Source: Glossina fuscipes
Lineage: Eukaryota; Arthropoda; Insecta; Diptera; Glossinidae
Length of the DNA: 64,000 nt
Direction: 5' to 3'
NCBI RefSeq assembly: GCF_014805625.2
Contig: NW_023998455.1
Location: 7,155,834-7,219,833, forward strand
Shown here: one piece after another, positions 23,070 through 36,390 of the stretch
How positions within the stretch are numbered: the first letter of the stretch is position 1
Layout of the letters: the number at the start of each line of letters is the position of its first letter
Position numbers and translations under genes: made by a program
Notes under the pieces: generated by a model
The model's input: only the letters and a program-made list of their open reading frames with translations
Database searches by the model: none
What the model was told of the DNA's origin: nothing

Positions 23070-23300
23070 TATCAGAATACTTTACATGTATGTATGTATG
23101 AAGTACGCAGAAGGATTTGGACGGACTTTCTGAGCCGATCTGAACCTGCCTGTCCGTCTGTCTACATTTTCGACCATTTCATCCTTATGTGAAATGTGTG
23201 TAGTGTATTTAATGGTGGTGGGTCGTGTTCCGCTATAGTTCTTTTACGGTCTGAATATTAATTCAATGCGATTTATTGAAAATGTGATTATTTCTCTTCT
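23070..23300 (+). repeat. Interspersed fly repeat, plus copy
   Basis: 'gtacgcagaaggatttgg', 'gagccgatctgaacctg', 'cctgtccgtctgtc', then 'aatggtggtgggtcgtg'. Confidence 0.6.
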
Positions 23301-23689
23301 ATAGTATACGGATAATTTTTGTAATCAAATAAATCGAAAATTGTATAAACATATGTCAAGAATTCATTTCGGTTTATTATGAATTTGTTTCGCAGAACAT
23401 ATTAATATGATTTTTCGAAGTACGTTAATTGGACAAAGAATAAAATGTTGGAGATATCTTTGAATAATGAATAATTGTTTCATGCCCTCATCAAGCTCAG
23501 CCCTTTGCCCCCGCATATAAAGGTTTGTATAAAATCGAACATCGAACTGATTATGGAGGGCAGTTACTTTATTATAACATATCACTCAATTAGGTCGTAA
23601 TACCACTAATAAATAGATCAACCATTTTAAGTTAAAACTCATCTTTATTAATCAACACGATCGCCTTCACAAGTAATAAGAACTATTGC

Positions 23690-24310
23690 ATTTTTAAGCT
23701 TTTTTTGCAGAAAAGTTTGTTCAACACTTCAAAAAAAGGTTCTGTACCGGTAAACAGCTTTATATTTCTACTCTCGAGTCTTGCATTGAAGCCATATCTC
23801 TTTCCGGTGAGCATCGTTTAGAGATTCGCGAATGAGTGATTGTCGTTTAGGGCTAAGTCTGGATTTTGATCACTTTGTCCACTCACATGAAAAAATTCTC
23901 TTCATTTCTTCTAATCAGCTCCAAAGTCGCGATAATTACGGCGAGCAACGCTTTCTCCTGAGCAAATGTTCGTGCAAAATGGTGAAGGGGCTACCTTTTG
24001 ATATCTTTAGCATATCATCGACTTCGCGCAACTTCAATTTTTGGTCTTCCGAAACGATATTGTACACTTTGCTTATGCTCGCCACATCAACCGTCGAGTT
24101 TGAGCGGCCATGATGTTCACATATGATCGGCATTTGTACGACTTCGTTTAAAATTAACAAACCACTTCTGTAGCATTTATCTCGATAGAGTAGAAAACAA
24201 AAAAACAACACTTGCCAAGCTATTGCTTTAATTGAATAGTGTTTCAACTCAGATTCGAAGCTTGTTTTCCAAATTACAAAAGTAGCGGCATCAAAATGAT
24301 TGTCGTCGGA
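23690..24310 (-). mobile_element. Decayed mariner transposase, core deleted
   Basis: On the minus strand, reading from 24310 down: KWFVNFKRSRTN, then after a frame change HGRSNS and KVYNIVSEDQKLKLREVDD with MLKISKGSPFTILHEHL. These match the N-terminal helix-turn-helix domains of mariner transposases. About 200 bases further the minus strand reads NPDLALNDNHSFANL and LTGKRYGFNAR, matching the C-terminal 'YSPDLAP(S/C)D..LF..L' and 'GKRF.SN' blocks. The middle, with the first catalytic Asp region, is missing, and there are several stops and frame changes. Terminal repeats were not identified. Confidence 0.75.
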
Positions 24311-25448
24311 TTGTTATGAGAATTTGATACATTTCGTTTGATAGGCGGTACTATTTAAAAATTCTATGCGATCGTCAATAACAGTGTACCACGCTGAGGA
24401 TTTTGTCAGCGTTGTATTAGATATCAGGTAATGGATCATGAATTATTAGTGGATAACATACCTAAGTACCTAAAAGGGGACAACAAATAAAACACAAGAA
24501 CAACAGCAAAACAAAAAAAAAAAAAAACAAATGGATAAAATGCAGTACTGACGGATAGTAAGGAAAGAAGAATGAATGTGAAATGTTTGATAAGACATCA
24601 CGAGTAATTAGGCGAGACTGCGTACTCCCATCCCTCCGTACTCATCTCTCTGTACTTGAAGAAAAATTCACACTTAAGGTTATTTGGGAGTGCATCGACT
24701 GTCCAGGCGCAAGTTGTTTCAAATTATGAATTTATTGTTGAGCGAAAGTGGCGACTGACGGTTCTAATCAATGAAGGCAGAAGATGAAAACCAATTGCCA
24801 ATGCATTTAGGTTTGTTAGCAAAATTTGTAAGACTTTTCTTCTATGAATGAAATTTCGCGGTTAATTCCCTCGTTAAATGAATCGTAATAATTGTTTATG
24901 TCTTATTGTCTTCTAAACGCGAATAAATATAATTCCCATAATTCTTTTCCGCAGACACTTTGCTCACATAAAGAGAAAATGAACAACACATTAACAATTA
25001 CATTAAAAAATATTTGATTAAATAAATTGTAATTGCTTTAAAGTAAACGGTCATAAATAATAAAAATAAAAAACAAAGTGAATTATATAAAAGATTATAA
25101 AAAGCAAAAAAAAAAAGCAAAAATGTTTTGTTCAAACGAAATTGTACCTGTAAAACCAAAGTGCACGTAGCCAAGCAAACATTTTTGTTTCTGCACATGA
25201 GTGGAGACTTGAAATGAAAAGCAAAACATTTAAGGCGTGTTGGCACTCAGTTATACCTTTTTTTTTTTTTGTTATTTTGGTTTCTTTTCTTAAAATGTAA
25301 AAAAAAAGAGGAAAAATCCGAAACTAAAAGAACTTAATGTTGTAATATATATATATATATATGTGTGTACATTTATATGTACAAATAATGTGGCTTAGTT
25401 ACGCTTGCCTGAGCACAAATTTAATAATAAGCAAATATATTTAGTCCC

Positions 25449-25502
25449 CACACACACACACATACACACATCCACATACACACACACACACACACACACA
25501 CA
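25449..25502 (+). repeat. (CA)n microsatellite
   Basis: Interrupted CA run; an (AT)n of about 20 bases lies at 25346-25371. Confidence 0.9.
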
Positions 25503-28500
25503 GAGATATAGGTAAAGGAAAAGCCATAATATTTTTGTATATGAATTGATTAATTTCGATTTGTACGAGGTAACGAATATGAACAAAAGCAAGATATTTA
25601 AGAGTTCAACTTCCTAAAAATATCGATTTTATGTTCTGTTTTGGTTTTTTAATTTGCGATTTGGGTTTCTATTTTTTAATTTTTTTAATTTTTTCGTTGC
25701 ATTTTTTTTTTTTTTGCTCTTTTCACCCACAAATGCTGATCATGTTGTTGCCTTAATTTGAACACACAGTTTTTATGCTTATTGACTCAAATTGACTTGT
25801 GTTGAACACAAGTCGTTATGGTTCAACATCATAGAATTAGTGTTCTCTGCCTTGTTTTGCAGGCAATATATTTTTGACAAAATACACAGAGACGTTTGTC
25901 TAGCGAAAACAAAAAAAAAAAAACATAAAACGCATACATAATATATACCTTCGTGCATTTTGCATTACTTTGCCAGATAATATTTTAATTTTTTTGTTTT
26001 TTTTTTTTTCTTAACAATATGTGTATATTACGATGGTGTGTGCGGTATTAGGTTACCCACCATACTGTATTTATTTTCTCATATAGATTTTTAGTAGGTT
26101 TTGTTTTAGAAAACGTGCTGCTTACAAATCATATTAAAAGTCATGAACATTAGAGATAAATATTGTTTTTGTTTTTATCTGCTTTATAGATATAAAGTAA
26201 TGAGTAAAATAAACACAATGTTCACCTTAACTTTAGAGAAAAAGTAACTTTGCTTTTCTATCATTAGTGTTACGGTTATTTATTGGAGTAATAAGTGTTT
26301 GTCACTCTCCTACAATTTTCAAAATTTAACCTCAAAAAAACAAAAACGAAATCAATTTCAAATTTCATAAGATTATCGTCATATTGGCCGCTTTTGTGTA
26401 GCATGTGATAATATTTTTATTTCATTTATTTTAATATCATGATAGAAAATTTATATCGATAGGCGTCGCTAGGTTGGCTGTCACAATTTTTTAACAAAAT
26501 GTTATAAATAACGAAAAAGAAGAGAGGAAAGCTGATAGCGTCCGAAATAAAAAATTTCCAAATTGTTGAGTCATTCGGTCCGTTGTTTGGAGATTGTAAC
26601 GGATAGACACAAGTCTCATGGCAATACTAACTACTTCAGTAGTAGTAATGATCCTAATGGAGCCTTATAGAGACAGCCGGACGAACGGAACTTACTTACC
26701 GGCTGGGATGATCATATGCCCTGGGTCACTTGACTTCCTGCTCCATCGGTCCATAATTTTGTCTGTGAGGATGTTTCCATTCTAGGTAGATTGAAAGCAA
26801 AATTACTTAAGTTTATCCCTTTCATCTTTCGCTTATCGCCCAACAACTTAAGCACTTACTTTGCCCCTTTTTGGATGACGCATAAATTTGGTATAACATC
26901 CTGCATAAAATAATGTAAACGTAGGTATTCGTTATTTACTTCAAATGTTTGCTACTTTAGGACTCTGCACATGCAGAACAGCTTGTCTCATCACTTTCCG
27001 ATTCGTCACACATCCAATAGAATGCTGGCACTCTGACCATCTCTCTCTTTGCCCACATCTTTCTAGTCTAGTCACCGTGTTACGCATACATGGGCATCCT
27101 ATACCTGATTGCTCATATCGCAAAGGAAAAAGAACTTGCTTTTGAAAAGTCTTTCCTGTCATACCGTTATAAGTCTTTGACTATTTTACATGCCCCATAA
27201 AAACATATATTGCCTTGCTTTGCCCTCTTGGATAAATTGTGGGGGGAAAAAAAATAAAAAAAATAAAAAAAATAATATATTTGCAACAGTTTTATTATCG
27301 AGTGTATAAATAAATTAGTTGTAATTTTTTATTATTCTTGTTTGAAACTCCATATCATGACAGTGTTTGTTGTTAGTTGTAAATTTTTTTTTTTCTCCAT
27401 TTTTAATTTTTATTTTATTATTATTTATTTGGTTTCTTTTTTCCTCTTGTTACGGCAATTTTGCAATAGTTGCACTCATTTTTGGCATATTAGTGTCTTG
27501 CTGCAAATAATTGCTTGCGTTTGCATCTAAGTTGTTCCATTTTTGAATTTTTTTAATAAATTCATAGGTTGAATATGCTGCTGTGGTTTCATTTTATACT
27601 AAATTACCTGTCGGTGGCAGTACTTTTTGTCTTTCTTTCTTTTTTTTTTTTTTTTTTTTGTTAAGTGTGTTTTTGCAAAAAATACCGAAAAACATTACGA
27701 CTAAATATATATATTATGGTGGTTGCAGAATGTGCATAATAATTAAATGCATTAAAAGGAAAAAGCATGGATTCCAATTTGATAAGAACAGACAGAAAGA
27801 CAGGTCGTTAAAATTTATATTCAAACTTGTAAACAGTCATTTTTGGTTTGTCAAAGATATTTAAGACCCTCGAAAGCAATATATTATTAAAACGATGACG
27901 ATGACGGTGACGATGTGTCGAGTGAAAGAAAACACATTAAACCGAAAAATAGTAACATGTTGTCAAGTTTTTAAGAATTTTATTAAGTAGCGGTAAATTT
28001 CTTAAGTCCTGTAATTGCGAATTCTTGCGTCAGAAGGAGTGCTCGACAAGCGTTGAAACATTCAAAAGTAATTTTTTGACAAACATTGCTATACTGCATG
28101 AGAAGTTTAATAACAACTTAAAAATCTAAACCATAGAGGGCAAGCAAAGTGAATTTATTTTGAAAAAGACCATTCAGGTAACTGGACAGGCAGGTGTGGG
28201 GAAAACTATCAACAATTATGCTAAATAAAAAGGAAAAAAAATATGAATCTTACGACAACAACGTACTCAGTTGGTAAATTACGTTGTAGAGTGGACTTAT
28301 AGCTTACATTTAGACATGTTCGTGTGTAATTGCAGATGGTGGCGTTTGAGTACTACCGAACAACTGATAAATCTGACCTCAAATTTCATTCGTTATAGTT
28401 TTTGTTCTACGATCGCTACCTGTCGGAATGCAGGTAAGTATATGTTGGCAAATTTTCGAAAGAAGCTTCCAATTATATGTGTGAGAATAGAGATAAACGA

Positions 28501-29109
28501 GGACAGAAGTGACCTATCGCTGGTCGCGTACAATAATTAAACAGGGCCTTGCAAGTTTCTTTTAAAGGTAAGTCATGTGAGAGAACATTATAGTAATTCA
28601 GTTATAGATAAGCAAGTGGAGATCATTTGGAAAACCGTGCAGATGGTTTTTTATTCGGTTTTTTTTTTTTTTAATATAACCAAACAATCTGGGGACAATC
28701 CGTGTAATTCGTGAGAAAGAGTTAGCGAGATGCCACAGCCTATTGGGGAATTCGTCTTCACCGACTGAGCAGTTAGTTTATAGCTGCTCCACTCCATTCA
28801 CATTTGCACCCGTGAACATTGACTTGATATTAGCGATCCTTATCTATTCTGCTAATCGACATGGACCTATTATTTTTGATATATCATTTTTCTAATGTTT
28901 GTATCTTTATAGCTCAAGTAAAAGTTTTGTATAATAATACTGTGTTCAAAAGCTAAGACCCATATTCGAGTTACCTATCGTATATGAGGAAACACTATAC
29001 ATAATACACGTCGTGAATGTTTCAGCTGTGCTTAGTTTTGTACGACACAGAAAAAGTGTTTTTTCCCTATTTTTGCAATTGTGCACGAGTTTGTTGAGAG
29101 AGTTTGTTG

Positions 29110-29530
29110 TAGAGAGCATTTAGTGGGCAGACTTTGTCGGAAGGAGATGTTTATAAGTGTTATAAATAGTTCAAGGAAGGAGTAGTTAAAGATGAAGAGC
29201 GCCCCTTACGACAACCATCGTCCGCCTATGAAAGTCACGTCAAACAAATCAAAGATTCGGTGCTCAAAAATGATCGAATAACAATTAGAGAGCTTGCTGA
29301 TGCTGTTGGCACTTCAAATGAATATTTTGGACCTGAAGCGCGCCGCATCTTAATTAGTACCAAAAATCCTCAACTTCTTTGAGAAAGAGCTGATGATTTG
29401 TAGCTACTAATAGGTCATGAAACGCATTATTATTGGATGTGGCGCTTGGATCTAGACCAAGTAAGTTCTTCGATTATCGTGGTGTTGGACACTATGAATT
29501 CTCTAAAAATACTTCTCTTATAATATGAGT
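29110..29530 (+). mobile_element. Decayed mariner transposase, second lineage
   Basis: In one plus frame: LSEGDVYKCYK, stop, FKEGVVKDEERPLRQPSS, ESHVKQIKDSVLKNDRITI, RELADAVGTS, then PEARRILISTKNPQLL. This follows the mariner N-terminal order. Further on, IGHETHYYWMW aligns with the 'TGDETWVY' block that holds the first catalytic Asp (here His), and FDYRGVGHYEF aligns with 'FFDYRGVVHYEF'. Stops at 29167 and 29381 and frame changes show it is dead. Its residues differ from the copy at 23690-24310, so the two are separate lineages. No terminal repeats found. Confidence 0.82.
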
Positions 29531-30341
29531 AAGCATTTCTTCGAATCATTGCTTTCATATTTTCGACTAGTAGCCTGAGCTTTCTTCGAAATAAACGATA
29601 GCGTGCAGCGGACATTTCGCAACGATGTTTAACGATGAACAAGAGATACGAACACATAAAAACAATTTATATAAACTCGTAAATCATGCATAGTTTTCAT
29701 TGATACATATTTTCTTTGCATTTGTTGTTTTAATTTTTTTTATTCTCCCTACAGGTCCGCTAATTACATGCACGAGCGAAATTTAAGAAAATTTACGACC
29801 GCAAAAGATAATCAGTATAACAATGTTTTCTTTTCACACCAGAAATACGAGCATATATATGAATAGAGACATTAAACGCTTTCGTTACGCTAAGGATGAT
29901 AATAAAAAATAAAATGGAGAAAACGAAAAAAAAGAAGAAGAAGAAGAGCAAGAAACGACCTCTTCAGATTTTCGGGCACGATTATGATGTTTATGTGATG
30001 AATGCATGCGTGAGCCTAAGCGCGTGTACATAAGAATTCCCGAAGAAAAAGACCAATAAAACAAAGTCAGCCCATAACTCAACATAAAATCAACACTGTT
30101 TACATATGGTTTGTAAAAGAGGCCATAAAACGCAAGAAATTATGCCAAATTTTGTGCTGCAAATATATGAGCTATACACATATAAATATATAAACATGCG
30201 CATATATATAGATATATATACGTTCACATGATTATAAGCTTTTGCTTATATGTATATGCCTATAAACACTCTCGGTGGCATAATGAAGGCAGTTAATTTT
30301 ATTTCTTTTTTTTTTTTTTAAAAAGAAAAAACATCTCTTTT

Positions 30342-30372
<31 letters not shown>

Positions 30373-31260
30373 GTTTTTGTGTGTCTTACTGGCTGTTTTC
30401 AACTCTCTGTGCGAATATAATTTATTATGTGTTCAAAGCCCTACATATGCATAAGCAAGCAGATTCATGCCATTCCGCAGAGTTGCCAATATAGCCGACA
30501 TACGGTTTTCACCATAGCATCGACATTAAACTGAAAATTGATTAATTGTAGTTTCGTATAAAAGTGTATACCGTGTGTGTAATTTTTATGTTTGTATGTA
30601 TGCGTGCATATAGCCTCGTTATACAAACTCCATTACTAAAGGCTGCCAATGCTTCGTCAGACTTTGTACTAAATCTCTCTCCGTGCAGCTAAATTCCACA
30701 ACAACGCCACAACAATATATTGTTTGTCTCTATAAATTATATACTTTTAACATTAAGTAGTGTTTTTGTTGTTGTATTCTTAATTTTTAGTCTCTGCTTT
30801 GCTGTCCGCCAGCATCCCAAACGTATGGACGGTAGTGACTACAATTGATTTAAGTTACCTATAAAAATTGTTTTATGTTTTTTTCATCAATTTTTTTCGT
30901 TTTTATTTTTCTTTAATCATTTTCTCTCACTTTTCATCTCCTTCTTAAATGTTTTCAGGCCCTTTAGACTTCATTCTCTTCAATAACGTGGCAACCGCAA
31001 CTGTATGTTGCGCATGTGCAAATTATAATATTTTGAATATGCTGTTGTTGTTATTGTCGGTTTTTTTTTTTTTTTGTTTTTTTCATTTGTAACTCTTGGG
31101 CCAAAGCAAAAAATAAAAGAGAGTGAAGAGGAATAAACCAAAAAACCTTATAATTTAACTCACTGTGCTGACAGAATACAAACAGAATTTTTATTTTATT
31201 TACAGGCGACATGTTGAGTTGTCTCTTCCCTTAAGGTTTTAAAATAGCTACGATATACTA

Positions 31261-31300
31261 TATATATATATATATATATTTATTTATATATGTATGTACA
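31261..31300 (+). repeat. (TA)n microsatellite
   Basis: TA run with TTTA interruptions, followed by TATGTACG units. Confidence 0.85.
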
Positions 31301-33769
31301 TATGTACGTACACATATATATACTCGTCGGTGTTCTGCAGTAGTTGCTTGTTGTTTGTTAGCCATAGGCTTTAGTTTTGAAATTTCATTTTTTTGCTCAC
31401 TCCTGTTGAAATTTATTAAAATTAATAACCCTCTCCCCCTGTTTTTATATAAAATATGTGGTCGTTTCGAAAAGAAAAAAAAAAATGAGAATGAGAAAAA
31501 AATACAGGACAACCAGAAATTATTAAGTAATTTTCTTGTAACTGTAAAGCTTGTATTGTTTTTATGATATAAAACAAGTTTTTTGCTTAAGTCTTTTGTA
31601 TGCTTTGCATACCACATACCACAATAAAGTCGTTTGTTTGTCCACGCTGTTAATGCATAGTCTTGAAGGGCTCCACTCATCATTTTTAAGCACATTTCCT
31701 TCTTCTTCTTTGTCTTCTTGATTTTCATCTTCTTAATTTATAGCCGTTATCTCAGGGTGTCTGCTTGTGAAATAATTATTTCTCTATATTAATTGATAAT
31801 AATTAAAGCATTACACTACCTAAATTTCTCATCTTATTCTTCGTGACAAAAAGTTGAGCTTAGGAAAAGAAAAAAACTTGCCATTATTTTAATTTATTCA
31901 ATATTCTTGCATTATGTCCTACAACGTTCCTGCAGCAATATATTAAATTACTTAATTTACGAAGACTGCAAGCATTGCTTTGGGTTTATTTCTTATGCTA
32001 TCGCATCATCTTTGACCCATGTTCCAAAAAACAAAAAACGAAAAACAATCCTTTTGCGTTCAACATTGCAAAAACATAAGAAATGAAAGCCGCTTACTTT
32101 AATTGTAATGAAGAGCTCTTTATGTCTTTACTATAAGGGAACAATTTAACATTTCTTATATGATTTTGCATTTTGTTTCCAATCTCTAGTTGGTCTGCCA
32201 AGTAAGCTATCGCAAGCGAAGCGAGTCTTTACGTGACGAAACATACATAAGTATGCAGATAACTTAGGATCTGTTAGTAATCAGCTTATAGAAAGGGATA
32301 TTGTGTCTATTTTTACTTTCTCTGCCAAATATTTGGAACTCTCTCTCTCTCTTCGAATTCTCAAGATTAGCGGTCTTGTTTATTTTCTTTGGAGTGTGGA
32401 ATAAAGATTAAAATAACGTCCATCTTATGACGTTTTTATGATCAAGTAACACGTTCGACACCAAATATTAGCGAATGCGTTTTCGTTTCTCTCTTAAAAA
32501 TTATTATTGTATCGAATCTAACATTGCAATGCTTCGAGAGAGGAGCAGTACGTCTGTGTCTGTTATTTAGCTCTCATCCCGTAATTATAAAGTGACATAA
32601 AGTCTTCACTGCAAAGAGCACTTTTTTATTCATCACAGAATTTCTTTATGTGGAAATATAATCTTTTTTGAATTTCAATTAGTTCAGTTGAAGGAGTATT
32701 ACTCCTATATAGTATAATTTGTTTATGACAAATTTATTGCTTATTCTTCTGCGGCTCATATAGAGATCGCATTATCAGGTTTAACGGCAACTACTTGTGC
32801 AGAATGGATATTATACTTTAGTTAATGCTCATGGATTATGTTCTCCAGGATTACTTTGTTTGGCAAGAACCTTCTACAGGATGTCGAACTTAAAGTTAAT
32901 AAAAGTATATCGAATTTTCTATTTTTTATAAGTTTATGATGAATTTTGTTGTGTTCAATTAATGTTATGTAATAACGGCTTCTCCTTCTTTAAATTTAGT
33001 GGGAGAAATTTCTTTAATAAATGGAATTAGTTGTTTATCTTGATTATCTATGTTGGGAAGCATGGAAAGAAAGAAAACAGGCAAGCAAGCAGGCAGGGAA
33101 GCGTCGACATAGTTTTCGATGATTGCTAGAAATGCTATATATGCTCAAACTGTTCGAAACCAAACAATCCGCTTCACTTTGCTTGTAATACGCGCTTTCT
33201 TATGTGCACGTAATGCAAATCACTAAAAATACATACGTTCGCCTTTGAATCGTAACGAACACCGCACGTGAAAATGAAGCTTGCAACTGATTTTTTGCTT
33301 CGAAACATGTAGTGTAATTTGAATGATATAAAGATTGGCAGGTGTCAAAGTGCTTTATTTTGGCAAAGCTTCTTCCTACACCGCTTCCTTTGTTTAAAAT
33401 ATTCTTCATTTTGTCCAAACGTTTGCGTCGCCAAGAAGAAAACTATAGCGAACCTACACAATATGAATATTCCGTCTCCCCCTCTGTCCGTATGTTCGTC
33501 TATCCATTTCTCTGTGTTAAGCGTTTCTTTGTTTGCAAAAATTGGAGGTTTCCCTGCATATTCTAAAACAATAGAAATAATCAATCACTCCTCCCCAATA
33601 TTATATAGTATGAGAACATAGTTTTTCTGTTTTTCTAGTCTTTTTTTAAGATAAAAATAGTTGGTAGGAAGGTTCGGGTCATAGCCGAATATAATTGCCT
33701 TGCTTGGTTTTTTTTTGTTTTGTTTACGAATACGAAAATTGATAACAAATTGATCTTTGAATTGACTTA

Positions 33770-34100
33770 GGGTAGACCCACTCTCAGGATTCTCTTCTGA
33801 ATTGATCTAAGACTGTTTGTCCGTCTGTCCATCTATCCGTCCAATGTTTGGCTTTGTAAATTTTTATTGTAGTTACAGGTCAAATTTTTTAAGATATTTT
33901 GATGACATTTTTCCACCACTGCCCATATATCGGCCTATTTCAAAAGTGGCACTTTTTAAATTTTCTCAAGAAAAGTGGCTAAGTAATAGTATTTGGGCAT
34001 TGTAAATTGTACATTGAAACTTTGGACTGGGTGTAGGAGCTTTTTGAACCCCCTCTCATATAACTTAGAACCGATGTTCATATGACAAAGTGGTCTAATT
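33770..34100 (+). repeat. Interspersed fly repeat, plus copy
   Basis: 'gtttgtccgtctgtcc', 'aagatattttgatgacattt', 'ccaccactgcccatatatcgg', 'ctcatataacttagaaccg', 'aagcttcatgatgaaaatc'. It reaches further into the 3' part of the unit than the others. Confidence 0.6.
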
Positions 34101-34700
34101 TTCTAAGCTTCATGATGAAAATCAGATCATAACAGTAATTTAAGATAAAAAAATTAGCCAATAATCTGCATTACTAAATTTGGGCCATCCCGACCTATCT
34201 GCTGGATTCCACCTTAACAGGAATTTTCTCGAAAAATTTTGTTTTTTAACGCAGAAAAGTCTAGCTTTTAATATTCTATGACGAAAATTAATCGATAATA
34301 GTATTTTGATACAAGAATTAACTGTGTGGAACAGGTAGCTCAATATTTGAACCTCTTGGGCACATCCATTCTTACAGAGAGCCTTTATTTGCAAAGACAT
34401 CTCATTTTTAATATGCAGTTGCCCTCCATAATAGTGCATTCATATAAAGACCAGGTCAATTTTCGTGTTTTATAACCGGCCTAGCACGACTATTATGTTT
34501 TGATTTCTTTTATTTTAATTTTCCTCTGTATATTCATATATCTTCACTTAATTTTAACATATGATCTTTTATACAGGGCCAATGTTGTTTATGCAATGTT
34601 TACCGCGATCATTATCAACTAAATGTGAAACAAAAAGAAGAAGGAGACGAAGAAATATGTCTCTTATAGGAATTTGAATGCTTTTCTTATTCATCTTGTT

Positions 34701-34735
34701 ATAATAATAATAATAATAATCATAATAATAATAGT
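34701..34735 (+). repeat. (ATA)n trinucleotide repeat
   Basis: ATA/TAA units with one C interruption. Confidence 0.85.
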
Positions 34736-36089
34736 CATAATGAAGTAGAGAGACCGCATCATATTTAAAATATTTCAGTTAAGTTATTAACTTTTTTTTC
34801 ATTTTTTTATCGAGTGAATTTCAGAAACTATGCTCAGGTTTTCCTGATTAACTTGTTTTCATTTAAATCAAAAGTAACAACAATAAGTAAATAAACATTT
34901 AGCCCATTAAAGTGAATAGCAGCCATGCTATAAAGGCAAAAAAGATGAACAAAACGATAATAAAATTAAAAGCAATAAAAAGTAATAAGGAAACTGAACG
35001 CGCCTTGAAAGGAAATTTTGGATATCAACCAGTTTATTTTGGGTAAATAAAAGAAAACTTTGCCTCGTTTTTTTTTTTTTTTTGGTTTAATAGGTGTCGA
35101 TGAAATTTCAGATTGATGGCAATTAAGCTTTTTAAAGTCTCGTCAAAGCTGATTTGCGTCAGAGAAGATTTGTTTTGCCTCCAAACATGGTCAGTGGGGA
35201 CACTTCACAGAGAGGCTTAAATGACAATGTTTACAATTAGACGAGCTCTTAGAAGAAAGACGTAGGTGATAACACTTGGATCAGTTCAGAATCAAACAAT
35301 GATGCTTTGTACAGAGACTTGCTCGCATTCGTTTTATTGTTATGCTTCCTCGTATAATCTTACAGTTATATATATTTCTTCAAACCCCTTACCAGAGATA
35401 AACATGTCAAGCTGTCAACTGTTCGAAGCCTGACAAGTTCTATAAAGCTTGTTAAAGCTATAGTTTAACTTCATATTGATTTTTATGTAACTGAGTAAGT
35501 GTAGCGCACATTGACAGAAAATGGTTATCCTTTAATTTTGATTGATAAGTAAGTTGCTTTTAACTTTGATTACATGCTTTGTAGAGATATTGGTGATGTT
35601 CACGCTCATATGCGAGCAATGCCCTCCAACCTATATTATTACAACACCATAAGTAATTGCATAATAGCACAGCGATACCTGCCCGTACTTTTTTTGTACT
35701 TTTAAGGTTTTAACCTTGTTCTCAGATGCATTCTACGCATTGCATTTATCGTAAGGCAAGGTTATCTGCCGCTGATATTATACTTATTTGTAAATGCTTG
35801 ATGCGTGAGATGTGTTAATGTTAGGTTTTATAAATATTTCCCCAAGTTGTGTTTAGGATGTCTGCAAAGTAAAACCTTAAATTACTTATAAATTAGCAGC
35901 AATTGTACTACAATTACGGAACAAGTACAAAAACGGTTTTTATTTTAAAGCATCTTTTAAAATTTGTCACTTTTAAAAATCGCCTGTAAGACGTTTCTGT
36001 TAACTTAATTTTTAACCCAAAAAGAAAAAAAAAAACAAGTGAAAAAACTATAGTGGACCACCGACTATCACCGTACAGGTATTCATACG

Positions 36090-36390
36090 ACGACTTCTCA
36101 AAATAAGGCTTTATATGTTAAGTTATCTAAGACGTGGTGGTCCTACCCGAACCCTACATTTCACTAGCGTTCGTCCATAGCCTAAAAATTGTGAGCTTTT
36201 CAAAAACACAGGGAAGTAAGACGGACAAACAGACAATCGGTCTCACTTAAATCGATTCAAAAAGTGATCCGGAATCGATTGGCATAACAAGGAGTAAGTG
36301 TATCTCAAGGCATTCTAACTGTTGCATACATCCGCAAAAGCCTAATATGCCCTTGTACCGCAAGTTGTATAGGAAACAACAAACTAAAAA
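36090..36390 (-). repeat. Interspersed fly repeat, minus copy
   Basis: The reverse complement reads 'ggtacaagggcatattagg', 'gcggatgtatgcaacag', 'ctttttgaatcgatttaag', 'gtctgtttgtccgtc', matching the minus copy at 5560-5890 and the plus copy at 9575-9925. Confidence 0.72.

Noticed and set aside
23832..24113. 93-codon plus ORF
   Set aside because: It is antisense to the mariner remnant on the minus strand, which explains the sequence better.
25440..25510. CRISPR-like array of short repeats
   Set aside because: It is a CA microsatellite in a eukaryote; no spacers.
29430..29657. 75-codon minus ORF
   Set aside because: It is partly antisense to the plus-strand mariner block FDYRGVGHYEF; no support of its own.
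31258..31728. 156-codon minus ORF
   Set aside because: Built from poly-Lys, poly-Phe and TA-repeat segments; low-complexity artefact.
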